From Planctomycetota bacterium (GTDB taxonomy: Bacteria > Planctomycetota > Planctomycetia > Gemmatales > Gemmataceae): a stretch of DNA of 64,000 bases. The stretch is taken from the NCBI GenBank assembly GCA_021781415.1, contig JAJXWW010000025.1, positions 57,646 through 121,645 on the forward strand, written 5' to 3'. How positions within the stretch are numbered: position 1 is the stretch's first letter; each line of letters starts with the position of its first letter. A model generated the notes under the pieces. That model was given only the letters and a program-made list of their open reading frames with translations, did no database searches and was not told the origin of the DNA. This document shows positions 53,381 through 61,763 of the stretch, piece after piece. The position numbers and the translations under genes were made by a program.

Positions 53381-55054
53381 ATGGCTCTCGATATGACTGC
53401 ACAAGAACGCGCTGCCGGTAAGGCCAACTTCGCGCGCACCGCCGATGGCTTGACGCGGCGCGGCTTTATGAAGAGCCTGGCCGTCGCGGGAGGCGCGGTG
53501 GCGATTGCTTCTCCCGCAGTCTACTTCGGATACAAAAGCATCGAAGGCAAGCCGGTCAAGGCCGCGCTGATCGGCGGCGGCGACGAGGGCGGCATTCTCG
53601 TCGGCGAACACAATCGCGAATATCTCGAATTCATCGCCGTCTGTGACATCCGCCCTTACAACATGAAACGCATCTTCGACGGCGATCCGAAGGTCAAGCT
53701 GCGTAAGGGGTTCAAGAAAGTCTACGGCGAAGCGACCGCGAAGAAGATCAAAAAGCTCGACACCTACGAGAAGTTCCTCGACGAATTGCGCGCCAACAAA
53801 GACATCGAAGCCATTGTCATCGCGCTCCCCTTGTTCTGGCACGCCAAGGCGGCCATCGACGCCATGAAGATCGGCAAGGAGCGCGGCAAACCGATTCACG
53901 TTCTGACCGAGAAGCTGATGGCCTGGAACATCAAGCAGTGCAAGCAGATGATTCGCACCGCCAAGGAGTGCGGCAGCATTCTCTCGGTCGGCCATCAACG
54001 GCATTACTCGATGCTCTACGCCCACGCGACCGAAGTCGTCGAATCCGGCATCCTCGGCGACATTCGCACCATTCGCGCTCTGTGGCATCGCAATTTCTCG
54101 TGGCCGTTCGACCCCAAGAGCGCTCCAGACATGGTGAGCGAGAAAGAAGCGACGCCGCCCTTCTACCGCGACGGTTGGTTCCCGCCGATCACCCATTTGG
54201 ATTACGACGATCTCATCAACAAATCGGACCTGCTGAAAAAGTACGGCTACGACAACGTCGAACAGCTCATCCGTTGGCGATTGCATCAGGCCACCGGCGG
54301 CGGCTTGATGGCCGAACTGGGCAGCCATCAACTCGACGCGGCCAGCATCTTCCTGGGACACGTTCATCCCTTGGCCGTCTCCGGCGTCGGCGTGCGTTCC
54401 TTCTTCGGGCCTAAGCACAATAACCGCGACATCGACGACCACGTTTTCGCAACCTACGAATTCCCCGGTAAACGCCACGCCGAGAACAAGGAAGATGTCG
54501 TCGTCGTCACCTACTCGTCCGTCAGCACCAACGGGTTTGAGAATTACGGCGAGTGCATCATGGGAACGCACGGTACACTTATCGTCGAGAAAGAGGAATC
54601 GGTGATGTTGTATCCGGAAAACGAGCCGGGGAAGGTGAAGACATCGTCGCGCGCCACGGAAGTCACGGTCAGCAGCAGCGGCGGCAAAGACAAAGCGCCG
54701 GTGTTGGAATCCGGCTCGACATGGGGCGGTCCGTCGGCAGCGGTAACGGGTACGAGTGTCGGTCCCGCCGGTCCCATTTCGCGCGGCTACCGCGAGGAGA
54801 TGGAAGACTTCGCCTTCTGCGTCCGCCAATGGGATCCCAAGCAAGGCTATGAAAAAGACCGCGACGGGAAGTACAAACAGCGCCTCACTCGCTGCCACGG
54901 AGAAGTGGCGATGGTCGATGCCATTGTCGCCCTGACGGCCAATCAAGCGATGCGCACACACCAACGCATCGAGTTCAAGGATTCTTGGTTCAAGGCCGAG
55001 TCGGACGAAGTCCCGCCCGACGGCGATGTGAAACCGAAGGTCGATATCGCCTAA
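53381..55054 (+). CDS. Tat-exported Gfo/Idh/MocA-type oxidoreductase
   Basis: A 557-aa NAD(P)-dependent dehydrogenase-like protein with a Tat signal (LTRRGFMKSLAVAGGAVAIASPAVYFG), so exported folded. The Rossmann domain is seen in VKAALIGGGDEGGILVGEHN and FIAVCDIRPYNMKRIF, with DIEAIVIALPLFWHAKAAIDAMKIG and HVLTEKLMAWN (the EK motif), then the second domain with GHQRHYSMLYAHATEVVESGILGDIRTIRALWHR and GGGLMAELGSHQLDAASIFLG. It has large planctomycete-type insertions (443-525 region with KTSSRATEVTVSSSGGKDK). Substrate is probably a sugar or inositol derivative; not determinable here. Confidence 0.9.
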   Translation: MALDMTAQERAAGKANFARTADGLTRRGFMKSLAVAGGAVAIASPAVYFGYKSIEGKPVKAALIGGGDEGGILVGEHNREYLEFIAVCDIRPYNMKRIFDGDPKVKLRKGFKKVYGEATAKKIKKLDTYEKFLDELRANKDIEAIVIALPLFWHAKAAIDAMKIGKERGKPIHVLTEKLMAWNIKQCKQMIRTAKECGSILSVGHQRHYSMLYAHATEVVESGILGDIRTIRALWHRNFSWPFDPKSAPDMVSEKEATPPFYRDGWFPPITHLDYDDLINKSDLLKKYGYDNVEQLIRWRLHQATGGGLMAELGSHQLDAASIFLGHVHPLAVSGVGVRSFFGPKHNNRDIDDHVFATYEFPGKRHAENKEDVVVVTYSSVSTNGFENYGECIMGTHGTLIVEKEESVMLYPENEPGKVKTSSRATEVTVSSSGGKDKAPVLESGSTWGGPSAAVTGTSVGPAGPISRGYREEMEDFAFCVRQWDPKQGYEKDRDGKYKQRLTRCHGEVAMVDAIVALTANQAMRTHQRIEFKDSWFKAESDEVPPDGDVKPKVDIA

Positions 55055-55064
55055 TGTTTCGTTG

Positions 55065-55122
55065 AGCCGCGACGCGCGGCGGAGCGCGGAAACACTCCCG
55101 CGCTCCGCCGCGCGTCGCGGCT
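55065..55122. repeat. 25-bp inverted repeat after the oxidoreductase gene
   Basis: Arms AGCCGCGACGCGCGGCGGAG... (55065-55089) and the exact complement (55098-55122) around an 8-base loop. Same family as 52169-52232 (one base differs in the shared core, A to G). It lies after the stop codon at 55054 and before the metallophosphoesterase gene at 55141. Confidence 0.85.
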
Positions 55123-55140
55123 AACCCAATTGTTGCCATC

Positions 55141-55989
55141 ATGCCGGACGCCGAACGCATCCTGACCACCCTTCGCCGTGCCATCCAGCATTTCCGCGAT
55201 ACGCCCGGTCGCGCCGGTCGGATTGTCCACCTGGAGGGAGCGACCGAAGTTCTTGTGAGCGGTGATCTGCACGGCAACGTGGAGAACTTTCGCCGCCTGT
55301 TGAACGCGGCAAATCTGGCTCAGAATCCGAGCCGGCATTTCGTGTTGCAAGAAGTCATTCACGGTCCCTATCACTATCCGGCCGGCGGCGACAAATCGCA
55401 TCAGATGCTCGACTTGCTGGCCGCTCTGAAGTGTCAGTTTCCCCGCCAGGTCCACTTTCTCCTCGGCAATCACGAACTGGCGCAATACACCCAGCGGCGC
55501 GTGGCCAAGGGCGATCTCGACCTAAACGAGTGTTTCCGCGAAGGCGTGGGCACGGCCTACGGCGGACGCGCGCCGGAAGTCTACTCCGTCTATCAGGAAT
55601 TACTCGCTCTCGTGCCGGTGGCGTTGCGAACGCCCAATCGCATGCTCTTGAGTCACAGCCTGCCGCCGGCCTCCAAGATGGATTCATTCGACCCCGCCGC
55701 TCTTCGGCAGGACGAATCTGCCGAGTCCGACTTGGTTCCCGGCGGCTCGGTACATTCGGTCGTCTGGGGCCGAGACACGCGCCCCGATACCATCGCCGCC
55801 TACTTGACTAAAATGGATGCCGATCTGCTCGTGAGCGGTCATGTGCCTTGCGACGACGGTTTCGACACGCCCAACGACCGTCAATTGATTCTCGACAGCC
55901 TCGGCTGCCCCGCGTGTTATTGTCTCTTTCCCACGGATCGACCGCTCGCACTCGCCGAGCTGGTTCAACATTATTTATTCACCTTGTAA
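55141..55989 (+). CDS. Calcineurin-like metallophosphoesterase
   Basis: A 282-aa cytosolic protein of the PPP-like calcineurin fold. Metal-site motifs in order are VSGDLHGNVENFRRLL (GDxHG), a modified second metal motif at the expected position, FLLGNHELAQY (GNHE), LLSHSLPPASK (H), and VSGHVPCDDG (GH). They fit a dinuclear metal phosphoesterase of the GDLHGN type. The start ATG at 55141 lies just after the inverted repeat. It is followed after five bases by a methyltransferase gene, so the two are probably co-transcribed. Substrate not assigned. Confidence 0.88.
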   Translation: MPDAERILTTLRRAIQHFRDTPGRAGRIVHLEGATEVLVSGDLHGNVENFRRLLNAANLAQNPSRHFVLQEVIHGPYHYPAGGDKSHQMLDLLAALKCQFPRQVHFLLGNHELAQYTQRRVAKGDLDLNECFREGVGTAYGGRAPEVYSVYQELLALVPVALRTPNRMLLSHSLPPASKMDSFDPAALRQDESAESDLVPGGSVHSVVWGRDTRPDTIAAYLTKMDADLLVSGHVPCDDGFDTPNDRQLILDSLGCPACYCLFPTDRPLALAELVQHYLFTL

Positions 55990-55994
55990 ACTCC

Positions 55995-56699
55995 ATGAAC
56001 GCCGACTTTCCCCTGCAACGTCCGCCGATGCCGCGAACGCCGCTCGAAGCCTTGGGACCGCTGACCCGCGAAGCCGTCATCGTCGAAGAGCGAACCTTTT
56101 TTATTAGCCGACCGAGTCAGTCGGATCGACTGCTCGATCATCCGAGCGTGCGTTCGGCCTTCGCCGCCGACGAGTACATGCCGTATTGGGCCGACCTGTG
56201 GCCGGCGGCGCGAATGCTCGCCAAAGCCATCCTGCGCGAAACCTGGACGCCGGGAACGCGGGCGTTGGAGATCGGCTGCGGTCTCGGTCTACCCGGCATC
56301 GCGGCGTTGGCCAAGGGACTGCGCGTCACCTTCAGCGACTACGACGCCACCGCCCTGAGTTTCGCCGCCGATAATGCGCGCGACAACGGTTTCCACGACT
56401 TCGACACGCTGCAAATCGATTGGCGCTATCCGCCGGAAAACGTGCAATATCCCATCGTATTGGCTTCCGATTTGATCTATGAGATGCGCAACGTCGAGCC
56501 GTTGGTAGCGCTGATCCAACGGATGCTCGAACCGGGAGGCGTGTGTCTGCTGACCGATCAAGATCGCGTGCCGTCGCATGTGCTGCGCGAAAAGCTGACG
56601 GCCGAAGGCCTGCCGTTCACCACCAAAATGATGCGTGCCGGCGAGCCGAATGGAAGACGGCTGAAGGGCACTTTGTATCGTATCGTGCATCCAAGCTAA
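55995..56699 (+). CDS. Class I SAM-dependent methyltransferase (lysine-methyltransferase-like)
   Basis: A 234-aa protein starting at the ATG at 55995, five bases after the previous stop. A methyltransferase Rossmann fold is clear: DEYMPYWADLWPAARMLAKAIL, RALEIGCGLGLPGIAALAKGLRVTFSDYDATALSFAADNARDNG (motifs I-II), FDTLQIDWRYPP, VLASDLIYEMRNVEPLVALIQRMLEPGGVCLLTDQDR. The PYWADLWP motif recalls ETFbeta-KMT/METTL20-like protein-lysine methyltransferases, though the target is unknown. A palindromic C/G-rich repeat follows the stop. Confidence 0.85.
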   Translation: MNADFPLQRPPMPRTPLEALGPLTREAVIVEERTFFISRPSQSDRLLDHPSVRSAFAADEYMPYWADLWPAARMLAKAILRETWTPGTRALEIGCGLGLPGIAALAKGLRVTFSDYDATALSFAADNARDNGFHDFDTLQIDWRYPPENVQYPIVLASDLIYEMRNVEPLVALIQRMLEPGGVCLLTDQDRVPSHVLREKLTAEGLPFTTKMMRAGEPNGRRLKGTLYRIVHPS

Positions 56700-56725
56700 A
56701 TGTCTCCGAGAAGCTCTCCGAGAAG

Positions 56726-56838
56726 CCCCTCTCCCCCTGTACTCAGGGGGAGAGGGGTTGGGGTGAGGGGGTGAGTTTTTCCGAGTATTCTCGCCCCTCA
56801 CCCCCGCCCCTCTCCCCTGAGTACAGGGGCGAGGGGAG
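56726..56838. repeat. Inverted pair of CCCCTCTCCCC-CTGTACTCAGG-GGAGAGGGG repeats
   Basis: Two imperfect arms of about 45 bp, each itself a palindrome centred on CTGTACTCAGGG, face each other (56726-56770 and about 56794-56836) around a short spacer. The whole lies between the methyltransferase stop and the next small gene. Short related sequence (CTGAGTAAAGGGGAGAGGAG) occurs near 8935. Confidence 0.8.
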
Positions 56839-56953
56839 CTTTGCGGATTGTCTCTGAATGCGACCGAAACTTTCCTCACAGGAGAGGGTTAAATGACTAG
56901 TTTGTTGGTCCTACCCAATCGCCTTCCCAAAAGGTTGCTTCAGGAGTATTTCC

Positions 56954-57322
56954 ATGCGTCCGATCGTTTGTTCGTTGTTGGCTCTGCTGTTGTTTGCCGG
57001 CATCGGCCTCTCCGCCGACAAGAACGCGAAAAAGAAAAAGGGCACGGCGGTAGCCGGTACCGTGAAGGCCATTGACGCCTCCACCGGCAAACTGACTGTG
57101 GCCGTCAAAGTCAAGAAATCCACGGAAGACAAAGAGTTCTCCGTGGACGACGGCGTGAAAATCGTCACCTTCGTCGACGGGGGCAAGCAGCAAGCGAGCG
57201 GCAAGGACGGACTGAAGGACATCAAGACCGGCGAGAAAATCCGCGTTCTGACGGATGAGGGCGGCAAGGTAATCTCGCTCCAGGTTGGCCAAGCTCCCAA
57301 GAAGAAAAAGCCCAACAAGTAA
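56954..57322 (+). CDS. Small exported protein of unknown function
   Basis: A 122-aa protein with CAGGAGT upstream and a signal peptide (MRPIVCSLLALLLFAGIGLSADK). The mature part is Lys-rich and probably a small beta-barrel (KKKGTAVAGTVKAIDASTGKLTVAVKVKK, EFSVDDGVKIVTFVDGGK, GEKIRVLTDEGGKVISLQVG). Such short OB-like secreted proteins are frequent in planctomycetes. It sits alone between the palindromic repeat and a convergent lipoprotein gene. Confidence 0.72.
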   Translation: MRPIVCSLLALLLFAGIGLSADKNAKKKKGTAVAGTVKAIDASTGKLTVAVKVKKSTEDKEFSVDDGVKIVTFVDGGKQQASGKDGLKDIKTGEKIRVLTDEGGKVISLQVGQAPKKKKPNK

Positions 57323-57397
57323 TCTCTCCCGACCGCACATCGGCACCGAGGTGGGTCTGGGTTTGGCCGACCCACCTCGACTTGCCTCGTCCATGCG

Positions 57398-57835
57398 TCA
57401 GGGAGACGTTCCTCGACTCGGCTCCGGACGATCCACCGTCAAGATTGGAATCACATTCTCTTTTGCCGCAATCGCGATCGTCTCCTTCATCTCAATCGGT
57501 GGAACGATTTGATGGTCGTCCGATTGGGGCGGAAGGATGGTCACTCGATATATCCCTTCTTGGGCACCTTCCTTGTTGCGATTTCCCTTGAGTGTCCGCA
57601 GAGCGAAATGGCCCCGGTCGTCGGTTTCGCCCACGGTGGTCGTTCCGTCGTCCTTCTCGGCCTGAAACTGAACGACACCTCCAGACATGGGTTTTCCGTC
57701 TTGGTAGACAACCTTTCCGGAGGCGGGATACGTCGGGGGCATCTCCGACGTTTGATTGCAGCCGAAAGAGATCATGGCAAAGAGGGGCGAGATGGCGATG
57801 CTCGCCATGCCATTTTTGAATACAAATCGTTTCAT
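57398..57835 (-). CDS. Lipoprotein with carboxypeptidase-regulatory-like domain
   Basis: A 145-aa protein from the ATG at 57835. The leader ends in a lipobox-like motif (IAISPLFAMISFGCNQ), so it is probably lipid-anchored. The rest is a transthyretin-like beta sandwich (PTYPASGKVVYQDGKPMSGGVVQFQAEKDDGTTTVGETDDRGHFAL, EGIYRVTILPP), the regulatory-like fold used for surface adhesion. It begins 12 bases after the DUF1559 gene stop, so the pair is one transcript. The 515-aa track frame is this gene read through upstream and is not real as a whole. Confidence 0.85.
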   Translation of the reverse strand: MKRFVFKNGMASIAISPLFAMISFGCNQTSEMPPTYPASGKVVYQDGKPMSGGVVQFQAEKDDGTTTVGETDDRGHFALRTLKGNRNKEGAQEGIYRVTILPPQSDDHQIVPPIEMKETIAIAAKENVIPILTVDRPEPSRGTSP

Positions 57836-57846
57836 CGTTGGTCGTC

Positions 57847-58773
57847 TCACCAATCGCTCGGCAGCGGGAGTCCGTCGCGCGGATCGCACGCCAAGGCCCA
57901 GGTTGTCGCACTGATTCCATTGGCCACAAAGTGTACGCTGCCATCGCCCAGAGCCACTTGAATGCCTCCGGTGTGCGCGGCTTGCGCTCGGCTGTTGTCG
58001 CAGCCGGTCAACCAATTCGGTTGCGTCTGAAACAGCGAACAGGGGATGTAGCCTCGACCGGCGGTCTTGTAGATGCCCTGGGTGCAGAAAGCGGCGCGCC
58101 ATACGCTGTTGGAATCGGCCCACAAGCTGCCAAACGTGCTGCCGGCGTTGACGTTGCCGCTGATGCCACAGGTAGCGTATTTCTCGGCAAAAAAGATGGT
58201 ATTGGACAAACCGTCGGGAAAGGAGGCGGGCAATCGGTTTGAGCCTTGCACGCCCCAATAGTCGTTGCCGGCCGTGGGATTGCCGAAGACGAAGTGATTG
58301 GCCGGATAGTTGCCCGCTCCCCAATTGCGCGCGCCGCCGTTGGCCGTCGTGTTCTTGCCGTTGGCCTGCGAAGGATCGGACGGACACAGATAAGTTTTGA
58401 TGGCTTCGTAATACCGCCCGCCGGCATAGCCACCCGGCCACGACGCGCGAAAGATGTTCTGTTGCTCGATGTACGGTTGCAGCCAGGTGAACACGCTGTA
58501 GTTGTAGCCGCGATACGGCCCGTTGATGCCGATGTTGGTGATCGCGCTGGGAGCGCAGAGGGGAGGCAGCACTTGATAGGTGTCGTTGATGTTTTGCGTT
58601 GCCAAAGCCAGCTGCTTCAGATTGTTGCCGCATTGCATCCGCGCCGCCGCCTCGCGCACTTTCTGCACAGCCGGCAGCAACAAGCCGATTAAAATGGCGA
58701 TAATGGCAATCACGACCAACAACTCGATGAGCGTGAAACCGCTCCGGGTGATCGTGCGATGATCTCGAAGCAT
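57847..58773 (-). CDS. DUF1559 protein with prepilin-type leader
   Basis: A 308-aa protein started at the ATG at 58773 (GAGGAGTTC upstream). The N-terminus is a prepilin leader and pilin-like helix ([36 protein letters not shown]), followed by the planctomycete DUF1559 (SBP_bac_10) domain: [75 protein letters not shown] and a C-terminal [38 protein letters not shown]. These are the abundant pseudopilin-like surface proteins of planctomycetes. Expected to be cleaved by prepilin peptidase (site G-F in RSGFTLIE). Confidence 0.95.
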   Translation of the reverse strand: MLRDHRTITRSGFTLIELLVVIAIIAILIGLLLPAVQKVREAAARMQCGNNLKQLALATQNINDTYQVLPPLCAPSAITNIGINGPYRGYNYSVFTWLQPYIEQQNIFRASWPGGYAGGRYYEAIKTYLCPSDPSQANGKNTTANGGARNWGAGNYPANHFVFGNPTAGNDYWGVQGSNRLPASFPDGLSNTIFFAEKYATCGISGNVNAGSTFGSLWADSNSVWRAAFCTQGIYKTAGRGYIPCSLFQTQPNWLTGCDNSRAQAAHTGGIQVALGDGSVHFVANGISATTWALACDPRDGLPLPSDW

Positions 58774-59036
58774 GAGAACTCCTCGACCCGCGAATGAGGA
58801 AAGCATTCCGCCTTCCGAAATAGGGTAAATACAACTCGATAAAGGAGAGGAAGCGCGACGAACGAGGGCCGTTGGCGAATCTCCCTCGGCTTTCACGATT
58901 GCGTCGCCAAAGATTAAAATTACCAGCGACGTTTCGACAATGCAACGATTTTTTTGTTGCGACGGGATGTCCGGCGCTTACAATCTAATCATCGCCGAAG
59001 AACGACTCGTTGAAGCGATGCTTTCCGAGACATACC

Positions 59037-59633
59037 ATGCCTGCGATTTCGCATGTCGCCTCTGGACCTTGGGAGAAGAACCTCGCGGCGCTCGATCGCG
59101 TTTCGGAACGACTGCATCGGCTCACCGGCGCGCTGGAGCAAGCGGGCATCCCCTATGCTCTGGTCGGAGACCAAGCTGTGGCATTGTGGGTTGCCTCCCG
59201 CGACCCTGCCGCTGTGCGCACCACGAAGGACGTTGACATCCTCTTGAACCGCGACGACCTTTCTCGCGCCCGCGGCGCGGCTCGATCCGTCGGAATGGAG
59301 TATTGCGAAGTGGTCGGCGTCGGGATGTTCCTCGAACGCGACGATCCCAATCCGCGCCAAGGCGTGCATCTCATCTGGGCCGGCGAGAAGGTTCGCCCCG
59401 AATACATTTGTACCGCTCCGACACTCGACGAACGGTTGCGTCTGGAACCTGGGCTGCACGTTGTATCTCTGCTAGGGCTGGTGGCGATGAAACTGTTGGC
59501 CAACCGCGATCAGGATCGGGTGCATCTCCGTGATCTCATCGACGTGAATCTGATCGAACGCGACTTACTTACCAAACTGCCTTCCGAATTAGCGGAACGT
59601 CTCGATGCTCTACTAACGGAATCTGGCCGCTGA
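59037..59633 (+). CDS. Nucleotidyltransferase-fold protein
   Basis: A 198-aa protein from the ATG at 59037. The core IPYALVGDQAVALWVASRDPAAVRTTKDVDILLNRDDLS fits the nucleotidyltransferase superfamily (the GD/GG site and DxD of the AbiEii/MNT-like branch), followed by helical segments (LVAMKLLANRDQDRVHLRDLIDVNLIE). The branch includes toxins, aminoglycoside-modifying enzymes and unknown proteins. No antitoxin-like partner is adjacent, as the next gene is a sugar isomerase 14 bp downstream. Function is not determinable. Confidence 0.75.
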   Translation: MPAISHVASGPWEKNLAALDRVSERLHRLTGALEQAGIPYALVGDQAVALWVASRDPAAVRTTKDVDILLNRDDLSRARGAARSVGMEYCEVVGVGMFLERDDPNPRQGVHLIWAGEKVRPEYICTAPTLDERLRLEPGLHVVSLLGLVAMKLLANRDQDRVHLRDLIDVNLIERDLLTKLPSELAERLDALLTESGR

Positions 59634-59647
59634 AAGGAACCGATCCC

Positions 59648-60511
59648 ATGCAACGTCAACCGACTCTCGATCGTCGCCGCGTTCTCGCCGCCACCGGCGC
59701 TGGGCTTGTCGGCGTTTTGGCCGCCCCCCATGTCTCCGGCGACGACAAGCCGCAAACCAAAGGCCGCGTTAAACAATCCCTGTGCCGTTGGTGCTACGGC
59801 GGCATCAAACTCGAAAAACTTGCCGAAGAGGCCAAGAAACTCGGTTATCGTTCCATCGAGTTGTTGACCATCGACGAATACAAGCAGGTCAAACCGTTCG
59901 GCCTGACGTGCGCGATGTTGGGCCGCGTGTCCATCGTCGATGGCCTCAATCGTAAAGAGTTTCACGAGAAGATCGAGAAGGAGCTGCGCAAGAATATCGA
60001 CTTCGCCGCCGCGGAGGGGCTGCCCAACGTCATCTGCATGGCCGGCAATCGCCGCGGCATGGACGACGACGAAGGCATGAAAAACTGCGTCCTCGGCTTG
60101 AAGCGATTCATCGGCTACGCGGAAGAGAAAAAGGTTACCGTGTGCATGGAGGGACTGAACAGCAAGGTCGATCACAAGGATTATATGTACGACCGCACAA
60201 AATGGGGCGTCGATCTGTGCAAGAAGCTCGGCTCACCCCGTTTCAAATTGCTGTATGACATCTACCACATGCAAATCATGGAGGGCGACGTCATCCGTAC
60301 GCTCCGCGACAACAAGGAATACCTCGGCCATTTCCACACGGGAGGCAACCCCGGCCGCCATGAGATCGACGAAACACAAGAGCTGAATTATCCGGCAATT
60401 GTGCGCGCCCTCATCGAGACGGGCTATCAGGGCTATCTCGGTCAAGAGTTCATCCCCAAACGCGATCCGTTACAATCGCTGGCTCAGGGCTTCCGCATTT
60501 GCGATGTATGA
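59648..60511 (+). CDS. Exported TIM-barrel sugar isomerase/epimerase
   Basis: A 287-aa protein of the xylose-isomerase-like TIM-barrel family (Hyi/IolE type). A Tat-like leader RRRVLAATGAGLVGVLAAPHVSG precedes the barrel. Strand-helix motifs: YGGIKLEKLAEEAKKLGYRSIELL, NVICMAGNRRGMDDDEGM, CMEGLNSK (Glu ligand), LLYDIYHMQIMEGDVI (metal Asp), HFHTGGNPGRHEIDE, GQEFIPKRDPLQSL (final Glu). The order is that of hydroxypyruvate isomerase-like enzymes. It begins 14 bp after the nucleotidyltransferase-fold gene. Substrate unknown, sugar or polyol likely. Confidence 0.88.
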   Translation: MQRQPTLDRRRVLAATGAGLVGVLAAPHVSGDDKPQTKGRVKQSLCRWCYGGIKLEKLAEEAKKLGYRSIELLTIDEYKQVKPFGLTCAMLGRVSIVDGLNRKEFHEKIEKELRKNIDFAAAEGLPNVICMAGNRRGMDDDEGMKNCVLGLKRFIGYAEEKKVTVCMEGLNSKVDHKDYMYDRTKWGVDLCKKLGSPRFKLLYDIYHMQIMEGDVIRTLRDNKEYLGHFHTGGNPGRHEIDETQELNYPAIVRALIETGYQGYLGQEFIPKRDPLQSLAQGFRICDV

Positions 60512-60568
60512 GGGGCGAACCACTCCATGCTAAAGTGATTTTGCAACTCTTTTACTTTGGAATTTGAA

Positions 60569-61681
60569 ATGTCCGCGAGAAATCGTTTGCGACGACAAGA
60601 GCGAACCGCACTTCCGGTAGCCCCGCCCAAAAATCGCCTGTGGAGCTTATGGATTGTGGCCGGCGCGGTTGCGGCTTCGGTCGGAGTCGCTTTAGCGGTC
60701 TACGTTTTACCGCGCGATCGACCGCCGACGGGTATGGTCTGGATACCTCCCGGCGAATTTTGGATGGGCAGCGAGGATGCCATGTATGAGAACGAATGGC
60801 CGGCCCAGCGCGTCAGACTCGACGGTTTCTGGATGGATGCTCACGAAGTCACCAACGCCGAGTTCCGCAAGTTCGTCGAGGCCACCGGCTACGTCACCGT
60901 GGCGGAGAAAGCCCCCGATTGGGAGGAGATGAAAAAGACGCTGCCGCCGGACACACCGAAACCTCCGGACGAGAAACTGGTTCCAAGTGCCTTGGTCTTC
61001 GTTTCTCCCAAGAAACCCGTACCGCTGAACAACCCGGCGCTGTGGTGGCCCGTCACTCCGGGAGCCGACTGGAAGCATCCGGAGGGGCCGGAGTCGAATC
61101 TCGACGGCCGCGACGATCACCCGGTCGTTCATGTGGCGTGGGAAGACGCGGTCGGCTATGCCGAATGGGCGGGCAAACGCCTGCCGACCGAGGCGGAGTG
61201 GGAATATGCGGCGCGCGGCGGACTCGATCGCAAACGGTTCTGTTGGGGCGACGAACCTCCCACCGACACCGACGGACGCCTCGCCAACATCTGGCAAGGC
61301 GACTTCCCCGTTCATAACACGAGGATCGACGGCTACGAGCGGACGGCCCCCGTCGGGAGTTATCCGCCCAACGGCTACGGTCTATTCGATATGGCCGGCA
61401 ACGTCTGGGAGTGGTGCGCCGACTGGTATCGAGCCGACGAATATGTCCGCCGCGCGAGACCCGGGGTTCTCCACAACCCTAAAGGACCGGACGATTTCTG
61501 GGATCCAGCCGAGCCGCTCGTACCCAAGCGCGTCACGCGCGGCGGCTCGTTTCTGTGCCACGTCATCTACTGCGAGAGTTATCGTCCCGCCGCCCGACGC
61601 GGCACGGCCATCGACAACGGCATGTCTCACCTCGGCTTCCGCTGCGCTGCTTCCTCCGGCGAGGAACGCAAGCTCCGATAG
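60569..61681 (+). CDS. FGE/SUMF1-type sulfatase-modifying-factor-like protein
   Basis: A 370-aa protein from the ATG at 60569 with one N-terminal membrane anchor (LWSLWIVAGAVAASVGVALAVYVL). The rest is the SUMF1/FGE fold: GMVWIPPGEFWMGSED, WPAQRVRLDGFWMDAHEVTNAEFRKFVEATGYVTVAEK, WKHPEGPESNLDGRDDHPVVHVAWEDAVGYAEWAGKRLPTEAEWEYAARGG, and GLFDMAGNVWEWCADWY. The last 46 residues keep both catalytic-type cysteines of true formylglycine-generating enzymes (GGSFLCHVIYCESYRPAAR; Cys330 and Cys335). It should oxidise a Cys in type I sulfatases outside the cytoplasm. No sulfatase gene is in this window. Confidence 0.92.
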   Translation: MSARNRLRRQERTALPVAPPKNRLWSLWIVAGAVAASVGVALAVYVLPRDRPPTGMVWIPPGEFWMGSEDAMYENEWPAQRVRLDGFWMDAHEVTNAEFRKFVEATGYVTVAEKAPDWEEMKKTLPPDTPKPPDEKLVPSALVFVSPKKPVPLNNPALWWPVTPGADWKHPEGPESNLDGRDDHPVVHVAWEDAVGYAEWAGKRLPTEAEWEYAARGGLDRKRFCWGDEPPTDTDGRLANIWQGDFPVHNTRIDGYERTAPVGSYPPNGYGLFDMAGNVWEWCADWYRADEYVRRARPGVLHNPKGPDDFWDPAEPLVPKRVTRGGSFLCHVIYCESYRPAARRGTAIDNGMSHLGFRCAASSGEERKLR

Positions 61682-61763
61682 ACGAGTCGCCGCCGATGTT
61701 GGCGAAGCGAGCGTTGGCATGTTATAACGGCAGAGGGGAGAATGATCGGGAGAACCTTCCATA

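Noticed and set aside
53240-54964. 574-aa minus-strand frame opposite the Gfo/Idh/MocA gene
   Set aside because: It is antisense to a clear Tat-exported oxidoreductase with recognisable motifs; such long shadow frames are expected in high-G+C DNA.
57398-58945. 515-aa minus-strand frame as one protein
   Set aside because: Only the last 145 residues are a real gene. The upstream part is an alternative-frame shadow of the DUF1559 gene on the same strand.
59037-59633. AbiEii-type toxin of a toxin-antitoxin pair
   Set aside because: The nucleotidyltransferase fold fits, but no antitoxin-like gene is adjacent and the downstream neighbour is a sugar isomerase.
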